Translations under genes and position numbers: made by a program
From: Rhodospirillaceae bacterium
GTDB lineage: Bacteria; Pseudomonadota; Alphaproteobacteria; TMED109
DNA length: 64,000 nucleotides
Reading direction: 5' to 3'
Assembly (NCBI GenBank): GCA_902557845.1
Contig: CACEBX010000001.1
Span: forward strand, 1-64,000
In this document: positions 63,081 through 64,000 of the stretch, piece after piece
Position numbering within the stretch: the stretch's first letter is position 1
Layout: each line of letters begins with the position of its first letter
Notes under the pieces: model-generated
Databases searched by the model: none
What the model saw: only the letters and a program-made list of their open reading frames with translations
Told to the model about the DNA's origin: nothing

Positions 63081-64000
63081 TTAATAGCCTCTCCACTCTG
63101 GCCTTCTTGGCAGTGTAACTTGATCTACTTTAACTAATTCAATAATTTTCTTGTTCATTAGCTCTTCCACAGTGATTTTTTCTGTATTTCCATTAACTTT
63201 AACTTTGTAGATAGGAACGTCCATTAGTCCTCTGTGATCATCCTCCTTCCAAGTTGAAGGCAAACAAACTCCATCAAGCCCTTTTGGCGTCCAATTTTCC
63301 TTTTCATACATTGCTTTTTTAATTCCTTCTCCGCTAAAGTCATCATTACTCATTGCTAACTCCATTGCTTCTGCTATGTAAAACATTGTACAAACTGCTG
63401 AAATGTAATGGACTGACCTATATTTGTTTTTTTTTCCAGAAACTCCAGATACTTCTCTTATTAAATCCATACCTTTGTTTTTATTCCCCCATACAGAATT
63501 TGTTCTAACAGCAAAAACTACTCCATCCGCAGCTTTTCCAGAAGCTTTTATGACAGGCTCATCCACGCCCCATACATTTGTCATAAACTGGGTTTTCACC
63601 CCCACTGTGTTGCATGCCTTTAATAAAGAAGTTGTAGAATTAGAGGAATTAGCAAGATAAGCATAATTTGCTTCAACTTGTTTTAAAGTCAAACATTGCG
63701 CTGTGAAGTCTCCAGGCGCCAAGGTATAATTTATAACCGATAAAACCTCAAAACCTAGTTCTTCAGCATAATCTTGGCAAGCCTTTTTGGGAGCATTAGG
63801 ATAAGGATGATTATCGCCCATATGTACGTATTTAGGTTTTTCAGTTTTGTTTTTTGTTTTCCAATCTTTTAAAGCCCATGTTAACAGACCTCTACAAGCA
63901 TCAGAATAAGAAGGGCCATAAAAAAAATTATATGGAGCAGCCTTGAATGAATTAGGTGCTGTACCAGTGGGGTCTGTTAATTGACCTGCATAAGAACCTG
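63081..64000 (-). CDS. LivK-like ABC substrate-binding protein, N-terminus beyond window
   Basis: The frame is open from the stop at 63081 to the right edge, so the gene is truncated at its 5' end; an internal ATG at 63821 is not the start. At least 306 residues of a Peripla_BP_6-type fold: YGPSYSDACRGLLTWALKDW near the edge, MGDNHPYPNAPKKACQDYAE, SVHYISAVCTMFYIAEAMEL and WKEDDHRGLMDVPIYKVKVN at the C-terminus. It delivers a branched-chain-type or aromatic acid to LivHMGF. It precedes livF by 17 bases. Confidence 0.88.
   Translation of the reverse strand, partial: GSYAGQLTDPTGTAPNSFKAAPYNFFYGPSYSDACRGLLTWALKDWKTKNKTEKPKYVHMGDNHPYPNAPKKACQDYAEELGFEVLSVINYTLAPGDFTAQCLTLKQVEANYAYLANSSNSTTSLLKACNTVGVKTQFMTNVWGVDEPVIKASGKAADGVVFAVRTNSVWGNKNKGMDLIREVSGVSGKKNKYRSVHYISAVCTMFYIAEAMELAMSNDDFSGEGIKKAMYEKENWTPKGLDGVCLPSTWKEDDHRGLMDVPIYKVKVNGNTEKITVEELMNKKIIELVKVDQVTLPRRPEWRGY

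Overview
The window looks like a piece of a streamlined, AT-rich (by eye about 30 % GC, not counted) marine-type alphaproteobacterial genome. The lineage call rests on gene content and order: TlpA / argH / LptM-like lipoprotein / lysA / TIGR02302 (DUF4175) protein / MJ0042 zinc-ribbon protein / ftsE / ftsX / YdcF-like / plsC, plus a HIG1-type twin-transmembrane protein beside etfAB. Pelagibacterales, HIMB59 or AEGEAN-169-like relatives are plausible, but I cannot place it more finely. Coding density is extreme: no stretch over 300 bases lacks a gene, and six of the seven convergent gene pairs overlap at their 3' ends.

Left end (1-5873, minus strand): a two-partner secretion cassette. It has a FhaC-type outer-membrane transporter (TpsB) and a giant adhesin (TpsA), which runs off the left edge and is built of roughly 95-residue beta-strand repeats in an A-B-B super-order. 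A tRNA-Arg(TCT) gene lies directly upstream.

6020-13694: ergothioneine genes egtC-egtB and egtD surround a convergent MFS transporter. A small lipoprotein, a 35-aa membrane peptide, an SDR, a ModE-like regulator, a DUF192 protein and a DAACS symporter follow.

13684-21697 (minus strand): one tightly packed nine-gene unit. It runs NitT/TauT-type ABC importer (binding protein, permease, ATPase), then four genes of the PQQ-dehydrogenase-associated ABC system (PedA1/A2/B/C type, linked to lanthanide-dependent growth in Pseudomonas putida), then cysteine synthase and a mercaptopyruvate-type sulfurtransferase.

21758-33158 (minus strand): surface-polysaccharide genes. These are two asparagine-synthase-like amidotransferases, three glycosyltransferases and a WbpE/WbpD/WbpB-like set for diacetamido-uronic acid sugars, with lepA in the middle. 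The last glycosyltransferase lacks any standard start codon.

33241-51091: trkH; an envelope operon (ftsE-ftsX-ydcF-plsC-RND adaptor-RND pump) whose FtsE has lost most ATPase motifs; the TIGR02302/lysA/argH block; a nicotinamidase with a Tat-like signal; thrH; etfAB.

51142-64000: an esterase, an HNH protein, a GT39/GT83 transferase with a GT2 and a LAB_N protein, the complete cytochrome c maturation set ccmA-I (including a short ccmD), a PaaK-like ligase, livF, and a partial branched-chain-type substrate-binding protein that runs off the right edge.
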